Shown here one piece after another: positions 41,126 through 54,466 of a stretch of 64,000 nucleotides of DNA. Positions within the stretch are counted from its first letter, which is position 1. The number at the start of each line of letters is the position of its first letter. The DNA comes from Sinonovacula constricta (Eukaryota > Mollusca > Bivalvia > Cardiida > Solecurtidae). The translations under genes were made by a program, and so were the position numbers. The stretch spans positions 23,361,260-23,425,259 of the forward strand of contig CM017561.1 of assembly GCA_007844125.1 (NCBI GenBank). The letters are read 5' to 3'. A model generated the notes under the pieces. The model was not told where the DNA came from, did not search any database, and saw nothing but the letters and a program-made list of their open reading frames with translations.

Positions 41126-41641
41126 ATATTACAGAGAGTGGCAGTCTGAATCGTATATTCGTTTTGTCATTTAGTACATCTTTATCTGTCTTTTCCTTGC
41201 CTGGAGTAGCACTGAGAATCTCATCTTTCTGTAGAGTTAATACCCCTGGCGATGAAAACACAGATTTCTTTTCTGGTAAAATTATATTCCTAAGGGGACA
41301 CCGGGCTACTTTGTACATCATTACCTATATGAAGCACTGGCATGGGGTTGTCTGCGATTGCTCACATTTGAAGGCTCTATATTATCCAGGAAAATGATAT
41401 CTTACTTTCTTTCTTGATGCAGCATTGAGGTGTTTTCTGTTGATCGCTTTCAATCATTGCATCATCTTTTCTTTGACAAGGGCAGTCAGAGTGAAGAACG
41501 GCTTCTTTTGTGGAGTCACAAGTACTGTTTTTCCGTCTATAAATACTTCTCTGGTCTTTTGAAGAACCTGTTTCTACGCACTGGCGATCAGAACTTCTAT
41601 ATGACATTTTGCTGTTAAGATTTCGAATACGGTCTCTGTAT
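41126..41641 (-). other. Possible two-exon fragment of an unknown gene
   Basis: Two hydrophilic minus-strand frames are bounded by good splice sites. Exon 1 may be 41641-41406 (acceptor ACTTGCAG, donor A|GTAAGA) and exon 2 41245-41126 (acceptor CATCGCCAG, donor T|GTAAGA). The phases match (1 plus 2 bases). The predicted peptide is rich in Lys, Asp and Ser, with no domain I recognise. No further exons were found on either side. It could be a gene fragment, a pseudogene or chance. Confidence 0.25.
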
Positions 41642-41704
41642 CTGCAAGTTAAGAGGTACTGTTTGTGACAGTCAAACTGTCTAACAGTGTGGGCCATCAA
41701 ACAT

Positions 41705-41935
41705 TCTAAGGGTGCGTCCATGGCGTAGTGGCAGGGTCGCGGATTTTTAACTTCTCTGACTGCCTAGTTATTAACCGCGAGAAATTATGTCCCGTACGGG
41801 AATTAGGATTAAATGTAGGAAGGTCATTTAGCTGACATCCGGTGAACATGCGGTTCAACTCACATATTTGTCTGGGGTCTTCCTTCACCAAATAGATGGA
41901 TGCCGATAAAATGATCATAATTGGTCTCTTTGAAT
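41705..41935 (+). repeat. tRNA-derived SINE (family 2)
   Basis: Starts with ATGGCGTAGTGGCAGGGTCG (tRNA-like A box) and ends in GTCTGGGGTCTTCCTTCACC, matching copies at 22870, 20440 and 62130. Confidence 0.6.
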
Positions 41936-44210
41936 CACTACAACATAACTACATTTTGTTCGTCATATGTTGCGCAATTATCAGAACATGGATGCATTAA
42001 TAAAGAATGGACGCCAGTATTATATTAAAACAACAATAACAGTAGTACAAAACTACATTTAATTCAATGAATTGTGGAATGAACATAGAATAATAATGAA
42101 AAAATCAAAAGAAATCAGTATGATGCATTAGCAAGCATGTGGCGTGAATCCTGATTCTGATCAATTTCCTGTTTTTTAGATTTTTTTTTCAGTCAACTAA
42201 TTGCCAAAGTAAACTGGCTACTGTGGCAGTGGTCTTAGACGTATAGAATAGGCTTGCTCATGCCTAAGCTGTTTCTTTAAACACAGCATGGTCGTTTCTG
42301 GCGATATCAACGCTCCGACCTATTAGGTCACATTAAATATCTGCAAGATAGTTTATGATTCTTACACAAAGTAATATAGTAAACATGTTAACATGATAAG
42401 AAAGTGTTCATGTTCAGATCCCGAAAACAGTCTAAGCAGGTTGTAGCATACTTTGTTATCAGGTCCGAGGCTAAATTTGCCTTGCAATTTCATGTATTAA
42501 ATTAGGAAAAAAACTTACTTTTACGATAATAAGATAAAAAGCTGTCAGTTTTTTCTTTGTACTGAGATGCTCGCTCTTCAGAGAAGAGTCATGGTTTCGG
42601 TCCAAAGAAGGGCCGAGTGCTGACTACGTTATTGCCTCTAAGTACAGACAGGTTATAACTCTTTTGTAGCCTTTGACCAATCTTATTCGAGACTTGTATA
42701 AACATTTATGATTGATGACAATGGATAATGCCGATGTTTTTTACAGAAGAACTATCAACTCTTTGCTATAGACAGAAGCTGGTCCAGAGGTCAACCGCTT
42801 TTAGCCCCCGAACAAAACAAAACAGATGAAAAAGCAATGGCCAACAAAAGCTGAGGAAAAAGTCAAGATTTGTACTAAAATTGTACGAGCAATGTTCCCA
42901 AATACATTTACTAAACCTTATGTTGTAAAACATGGAGTAATGCCAAACACGATGTATTGCTTTTGAAAAGAATATTACCAAATTCCTTGAACAGTTCAGG
43001 AAGAATACAAACGCTGATAAAAAAGCTAAATATAGTCCTCTGGTGAAATGCAAATGTATAGCTTACTTAAGAAGATTTTCCAGATGTTCTCAAAGATGAT
43101 AAATGATTGTCGTTATTTGTTAGTTGTGATTATTTCTTTTTGAATCTAGACACAGAAATTGGCCTCCTTTAGTTAACAAACTCTGTATGACATAGTTACC
43201 AACCGGTGTATGACTTCCTGCGTCAAACTTTGAGCAAATACACATGCTCTGTGAGCTTTAATATCTAGTACAGCAGACATTTAGGACATTTCTGCTCATC
43301 CTTTACTTATTTTTACCTGATAATAAAAACATAACTGTACAAAGACAATAAATGAGTTGGTATCATTATTTTCCCAAATTATTAGCATCTGGTTAGTTTT
43401 GCGGCATTATCTTTGACTATACTGAAGGGTTTTATCCTAGACGAAGTACAATGATATACATCTGCTACAAAACAAATGCTTACCACGCTTTATAATGTGG
43501 CTTATATCCAAATTACGACAACTAATGATGTATGTAAGTAAATTTGGCGTTTTATTTAAGACATGACCACCATATTTGAATTATGCATGGTCAGAGACCT
43601 TTTAAGATTTGCCATCGTCAAAAGTACATAAGGGGAAGCGATAATTTAGTGTGCATTAGATTAAATTGCAAACAAGTCATGACCTGGGTAACAGGGGCGT
43701 TTCACTTTTATTTCTAATGTATTCTTTTTTCCTAAACATTCTAACTGCTTGTCTTAATAGTATGGCAATGGGAAATAGCAGAATTGATCATTGACATGCA
43801 GATTTTCGAATGGGAAAATCAACTGATGATCTTTTTTGTTTGTTTATAAGCAGTGGTTGTTAGATATATTTATCTCAGCAGAACAGAACAGAGTTTATTC
43901 ATTAGACTTGTACATACATACATTGTCTTTGATATAAAACACACAACCCTGACATACTGTCACCGTGATGAAGGCAAAACAATCAATATGAATAATAACT
44001 TTTACATCAATGTTTTCTTATAAGAGGAGAGTAATGTTTCTTTAGAGAGGAAAATAATAAAATATAATATCAATCTACCTATCGATTAACAATTACTTTT
44101 CACTTTAAATGCACGATTAACAAACTGAGCAATATCAATAAGAACTTTTCGATTCCCCGAACTCATCATGCAACATTTTTTTTGAACTGACGGTCTGCTG
44201 TACATGTTAG
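41936..44210. other. Left flank of gene C
   Basis: Parts match the left flank of gene B (41930-42130 to 23870-24110; 42770-42860 to 24140-24220), with about 640 extra bases between them. No supported exon. Confidence 0.4.
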
Positions 44211-44213
44211 ATT

Positions 44214-46470
44214 CTAGGTACTTTTACGTAGGTCATTATACAATGGACAAATAACTACAAAATGATATATATCTTCAACGTCTCCTGTATTACAAAATGT
44301 ACATACGCGTTTATTTCTCGGTAAATAACTCTTCGAATATCGGCCTGTTTGCATTCCTAACGAATGCACATATATACGTATACGAGTAATGTAAAAACGT
44401 AGGTCATACGGTACTAAATTCAAATAAGGTTCGTATTTAAAGCCTGATTTAATTTTTTTATATTCAACTAGCGCTTGGCTGCTTTCAACAGATACTATCC
44501 AGCCTTGTATAAAACAATCGACAGCGACACTTTTAAATAATTTCATGTCACAAATATCTTAGAATTGAAGTGTGACTAGCCATATCAAAATCAGTCTTAA
44601 GTCGCATTTCAGATTATATAGATAATCCGCACAAATGGCAAGCAGGTGCAAAAAATATCGATTTTTAGATTTTGTTATATTATTAATGTTGAGACTCATC
44701 ACTACGTACAAATTGAAAAGTAGTTAAATAAAATTAAGTGTAGATTGTTTATTTTAACTTTGATCGGACCCTATACTTTGTTAACGTTCACGTAATTATC
44801 GAGATTACGCAACAAGCAATGGAAAATGAGCCCAATTCATAAGTGCATTTTAAGCACAAAGAAAGGACAGAGTGGTTGTATTTGGTATCGTAATAAACGT
44901 TAATTCCCGGGATTTTCAATTATTATATTTTTAAACATAATCATCATACCAAATAGCAAATACAATCTCTTAAAACAAGTGACCAACACAAAGGAAATCC
45001 TGCACCTGTTGCTAAATAAGCCTATCGGCTTTTCTGATTGGTCAAACGGACGTCACGTGATTTTTTCGCTACTTCCGGTATCCCGTTGAAATTTTTTTTC
45101 CACCGATCTTTACTGTTTACTGCGTTTTTTATCGATATAAAAATGGAATTTGACATCAATTTATGTTATTACTAAATAATAAATAACCAACACAATGGAG
45201 TTATCACCAGAAGCTGAGGCTTAACGCCTAAATTAATCAGTAAATGGGTCAAATCTTGGAGGTATTGGAAACTGGGATGAATTGATTATTACTTTCAAGT
45301 GCAATTGTTACGTTGGACTCTGATAGAGAAAGTGACAGTAAAATGTGTCATAATATAGAAGAAACCTTTGTAGACATCGCTAATTCTCACTGGCACATGT
45401 ATTTCTATTAAAGTAAATGTCGTGGATTTATTTTAAAAAACCTTAAAAACATTGTCGCCCTCGTATAGTTACCGAGACAATGAAATTGACACGTTTTTGA
45501 TTTTCTATGATCACTCTTTTTTTCAAAAGTATATGTTTGCTTTGTTAATAAATGAGTATATGCATTAAATAGAGTTGTGTTTTCTCTTTCCAACAATATA
45601 TGATTAGATGCTGCAATTTATACAGAAAATGTCGGTTGCTATGGCATTTCGTTTTAAGTACAGACCAAAAATATACATTTAGTGACTTTAGACTGATTTT
45701 TATATGGGCAGTTACAAATCATAATTGATATAAAAAAATTGGAAAAACAATAGTTATCTAATATCTTCTTGCATGCTTCAACCCAATTTCTTTTTCCGCC
45801 AGAACAATCATTAAGTACGACATTATAACACTTCTTTAAAATGACATTTTGACTAATTCTTACTTTGCATCTATATTTTATTATTTTCATATATCTAACA
45901 AAATACAGTGGATATCTTTCTAACTCCCATGTAGAGCTGCTATTTACCCTAACATTTAATAATCTTTTACAGAAATTTAAGTGAATTCTCTCAATAGATT
46001 TAGCCTTAAAAAAACAATATTTCAGATGCATTATTTAACGTAGATCCCACAAAAGCATCAAACAGCTGACACATTATTTGGCTGACTGGGACCTGTTTAC
46101 AATTAAACACTGAAGTATTCATCGCCTTAAGTCCTTTACTTGTTATTTACTCGTTATGCCCATGAAAGGACCCCGTATACATAAAACTATCCCTAGGTAA
46201 TTAAACTCATTCACAATACACTACCTCTTTTCCTAAATACCATCATCTTGGTTTTATCACACTTTAACTCTAAACCCCATTTGCAACAATAACTATGAAA
46301 CACCTCTACAATTTTTGTAACATTTCGAGCGAAATCCCCCAAAACAACCATATCATCTGCATATAAAATCATACTTAAAAAAAAATTATCAATATAAACG
46401 CCAGATCCACAATTAGATTGAAAAAATAGTTCTAAATCCTCTAAGTATAGAGAAGCTTACAGCGGTGATA
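44214..46470 (-). pseudogene. LINE reverse transcriptase relic, interrupted
   Basis: Minus-strand pieces lie in the order of a non-LTR retrotransposon ORF2. Near 46380-46320 the frame reads MILYADDMVVLGDFA, the YADD catalytic motif. At 46031-45654 it reads IERIHLNFCKRLLNV and LERYPLY. At 44546-44214 it reads the C-terminal part with RVCTFCNTGDVEDIYHFV and CPLYNDLRK, a Cys/His ending typical of such elements. Frameshifts separate the first two pieces, and about 1.1 kb of foreign sequence separates the last two. The N-terminal half and endonuclease are missing, so it is a dead, 5'-truncated copy. Confidence 0.8.
44560..45650. mobile_element. Insertion inside the LINE relic
   Basis: In intact elements the two protein pieces on either side are nearly adjacent, so this sequence entered after the LINE. 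It is AT-rich, has no coding frame of note and no termini that I can define, so its nature is unknown. Confidence 0.4.
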
Positions 46471-47915
46471 TTGACTTGACTTAGCATTATTCTCTCTTAC
46501 ACATGAGAGCGAGTGGGGTGTTTTTTTGTGTATATGTGGACCTTCGAAACGCATATAATGAAATTTACCATGAAGATAGAAGACATCAAATAATGAATGA
46601 TTATATTAAATGATCATTGTCTTTATTTTTGTTCGCGTTACATGTTGTCGATGTATTTCACTTTATATCAGTATGTCATACACAAAATTGAAAAAGGTTT
46701 TCACGAAACCTTATTTTTCAAAACTTGAAATTTGTTGCCTATGTTGTTATGTATTGGAAAAAATGTAAAAAAGTGAACATTTTTTTAACAATATTGCCGT
46801 GTTATAAGACATATCTATAAATGATATATACGCTATATTTATGTTTTAACCACTATATATGACTTCTAATCGCATCCCAAGCTAAAAGCTAAATTCAATG
46901 GCTGCCTTACCATTTGATATGTGCATAATAAGATGATACGTAAGAATATGAACACACATTATAATCAACTTGTCATTAAATTTAACACTTAGAAGAAAGT
47001 ATATTCCAAACCGCCTTGATATACGAATGAACTTCTTATTCTCTTTATTTCGATTTTATTTTCTCATTTATGGCAGTTTAAAATATACTTTATTCTAAGT
47101 GACCAAATTCTTATAATGTCATTTATGATAGTCAAGAACGTCCAGCTATTTTATAACAAGGCAACTTTTAATCTCTTTGATTCAATGCTGTTCTGAATGT
47201 AAAAGGGATTTAAATACTTTCATAAAAAGATGCGGTTCAGTTCGGTCTTTGTAAAATAGTTAGAAGTTAAAATCAGCTTAAATTACGATATAGTTTAAGG
47301 CGAATTCGCAAGGCTATTTTAATGTTTATCATACCTATCTGACTGCAAAATATATTGGTGTAAATTAGAATGATTGGATGACGGAAATATCTTTGACGTT
47401 TTCATATATTGTTCGAGTGAATTGACGAGGTATGTAATATTGGCTGGCTAATCAATTTAAAAATGTGTTGTTTATGTATGGATTCGGATGCGAATGAATA
47501 ACTAAGACCATATGCGATATTGATATTTTATTCATAACTCTAATCAAAACTTACCAATTATCATAAGCACAATTAGATTCATTATAGGCACAGATATATA
47601 TGATGTTATAATACTGGATATTTTTAAAACAGTTGTTAAAGTTTAAGCGTTTTATTAATATAAATGTGATTTCTAAATATATGCAGTTATATGCACATTT
47701 TCACGGCTCATGTCACTAGCCCAGAAAGGGACATGAAAAAATAAGCAATGTTGGAAATAAAGAATTTGCTATTCATATAATGTAAAACTCAATGTTTAAA
47801 TATTAGAACACGAATATCGATTATTTCTTCATTATGAAGGATTTAACCAACCTCTTAAACTACCGGTATGTTTAAGAGACTTCTTTAAAAGTATTTTTTC
47901 TTATTTATTTGCTAT
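46471..47915. other. Non-genic flank of gene C
   Basis: 46660-47050 matches the left flank of gene B. From about 47370 the match to the left flank of gene A (from about 4800) begins. Confidence 0.45.
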
Positions 47916-48133
47916 GTGAGCGCATGTGAGAATGTGTAATTGTTTGAGTGTGCGTGTGTGCCTGCGTGTTTGTGCAGTCATGCTTTAATATCAAATTAAT
48001 CTTCATTTACTGTAATCCGTCCTGTGGCATATATAAGTATTATATATTGAAAAAAAATATTATATTTAAGAAAAAATCAGAAAAGTATAAGGACTTTTTA
48101 CTTAAACACAAACACAAAAGTATCTGGCTAGCT

Positions 48134-48139
48134 TTTATT
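48134..48139 (-). promoter_or_regulatory. Polyadenylation signal, gene C
   Basis: AATAAA on the minus strand, followed by ATACTTTTGTGTTTGTG. Conserved with A and B. Confidence 0.6.
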
Positions 48140-48477
48140 GTTATTGACTTAACAGACTGATATTAATTTATATCTGTATTAAATAGCTCTGTGAAATAAA
48201 ATACACTTTCAGTATTTTGAGGTCGATAAGTTGTAGCCAAAGGTGTCTTTGAATTTAAGAAATCGTTGGTTCCTTTAGTGGTTATGCATCTTTGTTATGT
48301 TTATATTTTTCTAGAAATAAAACAAATTATATAAACAGTATATAATAGAAAGATTTGATCAATTGGTTTGTTTCCATGTGTGCTAGGAGTTTTCTGGAGA
48401 TAACTTCATAACAAGACTGGCTAAGGAGAAGACTTTCACATTGAGCCTACCATTCTTATTTTCACTTGGGATGTTTC

Positions 48478-51400
48478 CTATTGGCATGTGTTACAGCGAC
48501 AGCCGCATCTGACACCATCACATATTCCCATCGGATTAAAACAATCACTTGATTCGTAACATGAGAACACGTGGAAGTTCGACACTAAAAAGAAAAAAAA
48601 AATGTAATACAAAATGCATCACTTACTATGAATGTATTGCGACTTTGGGACAGAACAAAAAATAAACGCCTTTTTTGCTCAACAGAAAAAACGTGATTTT
48701 TTAATTTTGAAATTGTTGCAAGAAGACCCAGCTATAAGAATATCGAATTAACTTACAAACACACACTCCACCAATTGCGTCATCTCCATTAGAGTCTCGG
48801 TAACCAAGGTCAAGATTGCATCCACATTTTGGTACTCCCTGTCTTGATTTGAAACATCCGCACGTGGTACCATTACACGGGCGCCCGTCATAGCACTCTG
48901 CGTCGCTTACACATCGGGAACCAAGATTAGTACCTAAGAATGTTGGAAATAAAAGGGATGATTTATTATTTTATTACTTATAAAATAACTGATAAATGTT
49001 CATCAAGTCAATGTTATTTAATTTTTAAAATTTAAGTAAATATAATGTTAAACATATAAAACCAGCCTGACCTTTTTTGAACTACAACGTTTTGCAATTT
49101 TGTCAAAAACTAACATTATTAAATCTTAATGCCTTTATGTACCTTAATAGTGTTACTGTCTATGACTTATTTCTTCAATTAAGTATAAAGAGAACATATT
49201 TATTTCATGCATCAAGAAAATGTAAGTAAAAATTCATTTATGAAAAGTAAAATGAATTTTTTGAATGTATAGTGCATCATATATGCGTTTTTTCTAAATT
49301 CATTATATAAAACCTTCAGTTATACACAAATAAGTGAATGACAATACCTCTCGAACACTCCCCGCCGTAGTAAGGTCCATTGGAATCAATGTAGGGTCGT
49401 AAGCAGGTACACACGTTACAGTCATTACACCCACAACGTTTTCCATCACAATTCCCCTGAGAATCATGGCAGTTAGAGTCGATAGAGCATTGGCCTCCAA
49501 GATTGGAGTCTGTTATGATAACAAAAATACAAAGATAGGAATAACATTAAATGAGAGTTTACACAAATTTTCAGTTTGATGGATTAAATATGATTATTTA
49601 TCCTATTAAAGCCATTATTTATACTTCCATGTCTCCTATAAAAATACAAGTGTTACGAGAACTTGTTTTGCAAACATAAGACTAACAGCCTTCTCATATG
49701 AAATGTTTGCATAGCAAAAATACGCATGAATTGGCAAGGGCATCTAAAGGTATGTAACTGTAACTAGTTGACATAAAAGTGCTTTCTTTATCCTGTTTAA
49801 GTGTGTGACATATAAAATAAACACTTTCTGATTCATGTATATACATTTCATACAAAGCAACGACAATATATCTAAACTGTTATTTCTATCACGTTACATA
49901 CATCAACCATTAAACTTGGTAATGCCGCGAAAATAATTTTATTTAGATTACTTGTAGTTTATATATATATAAGTTTAACTTTTGATGCTTTGACCATTGT
50001 TTAATTATTAAAAAGAATATGTGACACTGTCCTATGAACATTGCAACATATACCAAAATTTGAGAAGACACAGGAAAAAAGTATTCCCGGACAAGCCAAA
50101 TGTAAAAGTAAGAACAAATATACGATGAGTCATTTAACAAAAAGAGCAAACCTGACATTTACCGCCCGGGAACGGTCAGTCGGCAATATGGACAGTTTTA
50201 AAAAATATTCAGATTCAAGTCATAGATATTTGATCTATTTTGAAATAGCGGTTCCGTAAAAATCAATGTTTAAGAAATCGCTTGCAAATTGGTTTGAAAA
50301 CGCAAAGGCCCGCAAACTTATGTTCCATGGTTGTGTCGCCGACGAAGCCGTAAAAATAATATTAATTTAAGATGTTTTTGTCTTTTGAGTTAAAGTACAA
50401 AACCCAGACTCCTTATAAAAACAAAGAAAATGTATGGATAAAACTTTCATTAAGTGAACTTCATAGCGATGTGGAAACATGAGAATAAACACAACGGCTA
50501 TTATCACCAGGACGTTTGTACTAAGAATAAGAACAATAGTGGATATGAACTGTGCATGGTTATGAATTTTTTCAGTTACTTACCAGGCTGGCAGAACGTA
50601 CAATGTTCGTCTGTACCCAGTGCCTGACAGTACGACACATCAATTTCGCCCTCTGAACATAGCTTTAAAATATAATACCATGTACTTGAGACCTTAATGT
50701 ATATGGCTCGTATAATAAACAGTTCACATTTACTGGCAGTACCTAATAATAAATAAATAAATAAATAAATAGATAAATAAAGACAATAATAAGTAAAATA
50801 GTGAGTAATATGATAACTTTATTATTATTATTGTTAAATTATTAAAAATAAAAATAATAATAGTCATCAAACCTACAAAATATAATTATAGTAAACCAGT
50901 CGCAGATCCTCATTTGCAAAACAAATTAGGACAACATTAAATATCCGTATTGCGTACCCTCGTACAAATAGCAAGACAAGACTGAAGCTATAAAGCGTAT
51001 ACATAAATAATATTTTTAAATTGTTTAATATGTTCTGGTAGTAGCTTTATGAGCCTAATACTGCATGAGTTACAACAAATGGCGTAAAGAATAATGTTAC
51101 ACAAATTTACCAAGGGTTCTGCAAAGGATGTACGCTTTTTATTCCAACAAGTTTTATAATCCGTAAGATAAAATATAAAAACTCAAAACATGATTAGCCA
51201 AGAAATATTTCCGAACGATAGAGTTGAATATCTCAATGAAACATTTACCACATGATTGAATTGAGACCAAACCGTGCTCACGAATAAACCAAGCAGCAGA
51301 ACCTGTAAAGAAGAAAGTTTTTAATTACAACTAAAATATAATTGCACTTACGACTGTAAAGTTCATAATTCGGTACACTAAACACTTGTTTGCGATGCAT

Positions 51401-51613
51401 TCCTCATAACTTGTAAGACAATTTGTTGCAGATATGTAGACACTTTGGGTTCGTTATTAAAAGAGATGGAGTATGTAATTATATCGGCTTACCCACGATT
51501 CAAATGTACTTAGTTTATAATTATGAAACGCAAACAATTTACCTGAATATAAGAAAGGAAAGATTTGCTTCGAACAAAAATGGTGTACTCACGAAGGTTG
51601 CTACGGGTGACAT
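48478..51613 (-). CDS. Gene C: secreted cysteine-rich protein with EB-like modules, 199 aa
   Basis: Coding exons on the minus strand: 51613-51593, 51302-51249, 50662-50584, 49509-49348, 48933-48757 and 48584-48478 (stop TAG), 600 bases. All introns are GT-AG with phases 0, 0, 1, 1, 1. MSPVATF joins VLLLGLFVSTVWSQ as signal peptide. The mature part has 28 cysteines in the same positions as gene A. By hand count the three module exons differ from gene A by about 14 silent and 7 amino-acid-changing bases, plus a one-codon-shorter end (CQ in place of CHY). The signal-peptide exon differs more. This pattern suggests purifying selection on the modules and a working gene. The exon 4 donor is G|GTATTG. 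The role is unknown, as for A. Confidence 0.82.
50040..50215 (-). repeat. R1 repeat, copy 10, in intron 4 of gene C
   Basis: Orthologous to the copy at 7510-7645, with the same flanks. Confidence 0.6.
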
Positions 51614-52211
51614 TTTTAACCTGAAATAAATTGTAATAAGAAAGTATTAGTCATGTTGACTACTGTGTAACAATGCTGCCAATATAAATTGAAAATAAGA
51701 AACACACAATATCATACACACGCACACACTCGTACACGCAAGCACGCACACACACACGCATGTATTCACACACGCACGCACACACAAACATATACACAAA
51801 CTCCTTTAACTCAATAAAAAAGTACCGGTTAGAATTGGTCAAAATCATTATATATATGAAAACATGAGTGCGGTATGACGTTATCCTCTTTTTAAAGCTA
51901 GCATAATTACAGCTCTTAAAGTTAGACAAAATACTTCTGAATTGATTTGAAACCTTAGATCATTTGAAACTGTCATTAAATGGAAAAGGTAAAACAACTT
52001 TATGTCAACTCAACTTTTAATTTAGGTACAAAAAATAAGAAAAGTACTACTTTAGAAGAAAAGATATGTTTATATGTTTGAATTTTAAATGTTTGAGACA
52101 ACACTACCTATGCATTACACTCAGTTTGAGCAAGCACTGCCGATTGGTGTTATACTATTGTCTAAATCGCATATGAATAAATAAAATATAAACGTTACTT
52201 AATTTACTTAC

Positions 52212-52275
52212 GGATATAACCTCAACTCGCCTTTGCCATCAACGAAATGCAGCTCTTTTAACAATTTTTCTTGCG
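52212..52275 (-). promoter_or_regulatory. Noncoding first exon of gene C (5' UTR)
   Basis: Donor TCC|GTAAGT at 52212/52211. The following sequence is nearly the same as that at 10137-10200. The right edge is approximate. Confidence 0.55.
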
Positions 52276-52965
52276 AGTAATTTTTATCTTTCAAATAACA
52301 TATAATCTATAATCTTCATGGATTGATCACATGAACAAGCACGTTATAAACAACATGACAATCTGCACGCATGAACAAATACCTTGGCTGAGCAAAACAA
52401 AAAGTTCGCGGTTTTTGTACTTGGTTTTGCTCAGACAACCGCGTGAATGGTTATTCTTTTTGTAAATTACATTTAATTAAAACTAGTATTTAATAATAAC
52501 TAGGAAGATTGGATCTCTCTAGTCGCGACGCGCTAGTAAAAAATTAAAGTATTTCCTTAATTTTGACAATGACAAACGCATCCAAATTGTCAGCCTAAAA
52601 AGCAACAACAGGTTAATAACACAAGCAAATGACAAAAAGGTAATATCCGATGATCACACATTTCACACATTTCAATGACTACAAAAGGGCCAAATACCCG
52701 GTACATTTCAGTGGATAATTAGTTCAATTAACGGTCATAACTCTTGTTAAAGGCATTTTTATAAAACTGCTTCAGTTGCAAATTGATACTAGCATGATGT
52801 CACATAGATCTTTTGTATGAATTCGTGCTCCTGCATTGGATTAATGCTTTGAAGGCTTATCAATATACATTTTTATATGTTTTACGCCATTTTTTGTAAG
52901 CGGTTAAATGTTAAATGAGTGGTTGCATGAACACTGTTTATAATGATTTTTTTAAGTTTCAACTA

Positions 52966-53400
52966 CTTGTTGCGATTCGTCTTCGGGAAAAAATCATTTT
53001 AAGAGGAAAAGTATTCCAATCAGCGTTACCGACCCCTATTAAATAATTCAAGTCTTTATAATTTCAAGTGTATTTTACCAGTTTACACCCTTTCCATAAA
53101 GCATAGTGTATTCTTGTTCTTACATGCCATAAGACAAACTTTAAGACGTATCGTGGATAAGTGTTTATAGATTGTACATTTAATAACATATACATTTTAA
53201 CTGGATTTAGAGGTAAATAACTCAGTAAGTATCTTATTATGGAAATTAAAGAAAAAATGTATGACTGACATTTTTAAGGAAACAAAGTGGCTGAGAGTTA
53301 ATAATAATAAATCAAATTTGCCAGCAAAAACGCTTATTGGAATGGGACGACTATATTGATTTTTGGCGTAACGAATATTCCGGTTTTTTGCATTTATATG
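52966..53400. other. 435-bp segment absent from the gene A flank
   Basis: The two flanks match on both sides (about 11018/52965 and 11025/53405). No terminal repeats or coding frame are evident, so the origin is unknown. Confidence 0.45.
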
Positions 53401-53750
53401 GGAAATTTATGTATGTAAATAAGCGGATTCAGCTGTAATGAAGAAGTGTTTACATAATACGTGTCAAAAGCTGCTGACCCGATAAGCCAGACCAAAATAC
53501 TTTTGATATCCTCATTAATTTTAATGCATAAATACATGTGCATCTGCAGGCTGCAAGCTACGGCAAACACTGCATATTAAGTACTGCAGAGTTCATCTGG
53601 ACTTGAGAAGAGATCTGGCACGTGTTTGGGGTGTGGAATCGGCGTCCATAACAAGTTATTTCTATTGTCGACCCTTTAGATAAAACACAGAGCGATTCCA
53701 CACTTCGAGAGCCTGGAATAATGAGGTTGGCTGAATCTCTGTCATCGAAT

Positions 53751-54466
53751 TGTTACGACCGGTGTCGTTATATAAGTTTATTTATAAAATGGCCCGTTTA
53801 CTAAACGACGAAATGGTGTAACAATAAGAACAAGCCAGCAACAAACAACTACATACATGTTTTATTTTAATTAACAAATAAATCTATGGTGTAATAAAAC
53901 AATAACAAATAAATGAGACAAAATTTCAGAAATCAAAATAAATGGAAGCTTACAGTTTGTCCCTTTAGGAGGTGTCCCTTTAATAGTCCAATTAATAATC
54001 CAACGTCGAAAAATCCTGAAGAATGTTCGGTAGAATGTCCTCGTAGATAAGCACAGTTGAAATAATTCAAAGGTAGAACAATACACGAATGTTAATTATA
54101 TAATCCAAATTCAACACTTTAATATTTATATCACTGTAGAATATAGTAAGTTCGGGTAAGTTCCAACACAGAAAGATTTCAGATAGAAGCTGCAAGTATT
54201 TTTAAACTATATGTCCAATCTCTAAAGCAAACTTTTTATCCAAACTTATTTAATATCTGCAGACACGCCTTTATCTATACCCAAAGAAGTTCTAGAACAT
54301 TCACGTACCCAGAACATTCTCGAAAACCAGTTACAAATAAACAATTGAACTTTCTAGCATGATCTTTTTCTTCTAGCAGATACGCGAATGCTACGTCATC
54401 AAAACCACAACGGTAAACAACCCTTAACCTGTAATCTTAAACGCTGGTGTACTATTGTTCCTAACA
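53751..54466. mobile_element. Solo LTR of a retrotransposon
   Basis: A 716-bp segment starts TGTTACGACC and ends CCTAACA, giving the usual TG...CA with a five-base inverted end (TGTTA/TAACA). It is flanked by GAAT and AAAT, a four-base target duplication with one change. The allele without it is seen at 11374-11385 beside gene A (TCGAATATTTTAC). The interior has no coding region, as expected of a solo LTR. Start and size fit Gypsy-type elements, but the superfamily is inferred. Confidence 0.75.

Noticed and set aside
49303..49500. 65-codon minus-strand frame over exon 4 of gene C
   Set aside because: It is an alternate frame of the real exon; the cysteine-rich frame agrees with the splice phases and with genes A and B.
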